Positions 5,116-5,282 of a stretch of 5,282 bases of DNA are shown piece after piece. Below the pieces are notes generated by a model that had not been told where the DNA came from, made no database searches, and was given only the letters and a program-made list of their open reading frames with translations. Source of the DNA: an uncultured Lachnospiraceae bacterium (GTDB taxonomy: Bacteria > Bacillota > Clostridia > Lachnospirales > Lachnospiraceae); contig CANQQN010000133.1 of NCBI GenBank assembly GCA_947625995.1, positions 1-5,282 on the forward strand, given 5' to 3'. Each line of letters starts with the position of its first letter. Position 1 is the stretch's first letter. The translations under genes and the position numbers were made by a program.

Positions 5116-5282
5116 ATGAAAGGATGGAAAGATTTTTTAAGGGATGAATCAGGCGTAGGCGTTGTAGAAGTGATCTTGATCCTTGTGGTTTTGATCGGAC
5201 TTGTCATTATCTTTAAGAATCAGCTGACTGCGCTGGTAAACAGAATCTTCTCAAAGATCACGTCCCAGAGCAATACCATTTA
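5116..5282 (+). CDS. Flp-type small pilin (Flp1-like), cut at the window edge
   Basis: The 55 visible codons start MKGWKDFLRDESG and then give a single hydrophobic helix (about 14-33) followed by FKNQLTALVNRIFSKITSQSN. It has the class III (type IV prepilin-like) leader: a short basic segment, Gly13 as the expected cleavage residue, and Glu18 at position +5 of the mature chain. The mature protein would begin VGVVEVILIL. The usual Tyr after the Glu in classical Flp pilins is replaced by Val19, as expected for the Flp1-like group. The window ends two bases into codon 56 (TA), which could be a stop codon (TAA or TAG) or Tyr; the Flp family is small, so the gene is probably at or near its end. 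It should be the main filament subunit, processed by the peptidase at 12-518. It stands after the machinery genes, whereas classical Tad clusters begin with flp. Confidence 0.88.
   Translation, partial: MKGWKDFLRDESGVGVVEVILILVVLIGLVIIFKNQLTALVNRIFSKITSQSNTI

Overview
The window holds one continuous plus-strand gene cluster for a Tad/Flp-type (tight adherence, type IVc) pilus. It probably comes from a Gram-positive anaerobe of the Clostridia, most likely Lachnospiraceae-like. That assignment is inference. It rests on the strong purine-rich Shine-Dalgarno sites, two TTG starts, the absence of any secretin or outer-membrane gene among the six genes, a CpaE/TadZ protein with an eroded P-loop, and a very short Flp1-like pilin. 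No RNA gene, CRISPR array, insertion sequence or minus-strand gene is supported.

The layout from left to right is: a TadV/CpaA-type prepilin peptidase (12-518); a CpaE/TadZ-like protein with a pseudo-receiver and a degenerate MinD-like ATPase domain (TTG start at 515, to 1492); the CpaF/TadA secretion ATPase (1494-2795); a TadB-like inner platform protein (2776-3519); a long TadC-like second platform protein carrying a roughly 200-residue extracytoplasmic insert with an apparent bacterial Ig-like domain (TTG start at 3535, to 4917); a 198-base non-coding gap rich in inverted repeats (4918-5115); and the start of a small Flp-type pilin gene (5116 to the window edge). The first five genes overlap or lie within 15 bases of each other, so they are almost certainly one transcript with translational coupling.

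The genes should work together as follows. The peptidase trims the pilin's short leader at the Gly-13/Val-14 junction. CpaF hydrolyses ATP and drives the TadB/TadC membrane platform, which pulls mature pilin from the membrane into a filament. The CpaE/TadZ protein probably places the machine in the cell.

Three points stand out. The TadC-like protein has an Ig-like module on the outer face of the membrane. The pilin gene is set apart from the machinery by a folded-looking leader with a near-perfect 16-bp hairpin and mutually exclusive helices, which may tune pilin output relative to the machinery. The CpaE-like protein lacks the normal Walker A glycine pattern. The system as a whole is a recognisable Tad pilus; the Ig-bearing TadC and the structured pilin leader are the parts most worth following up.
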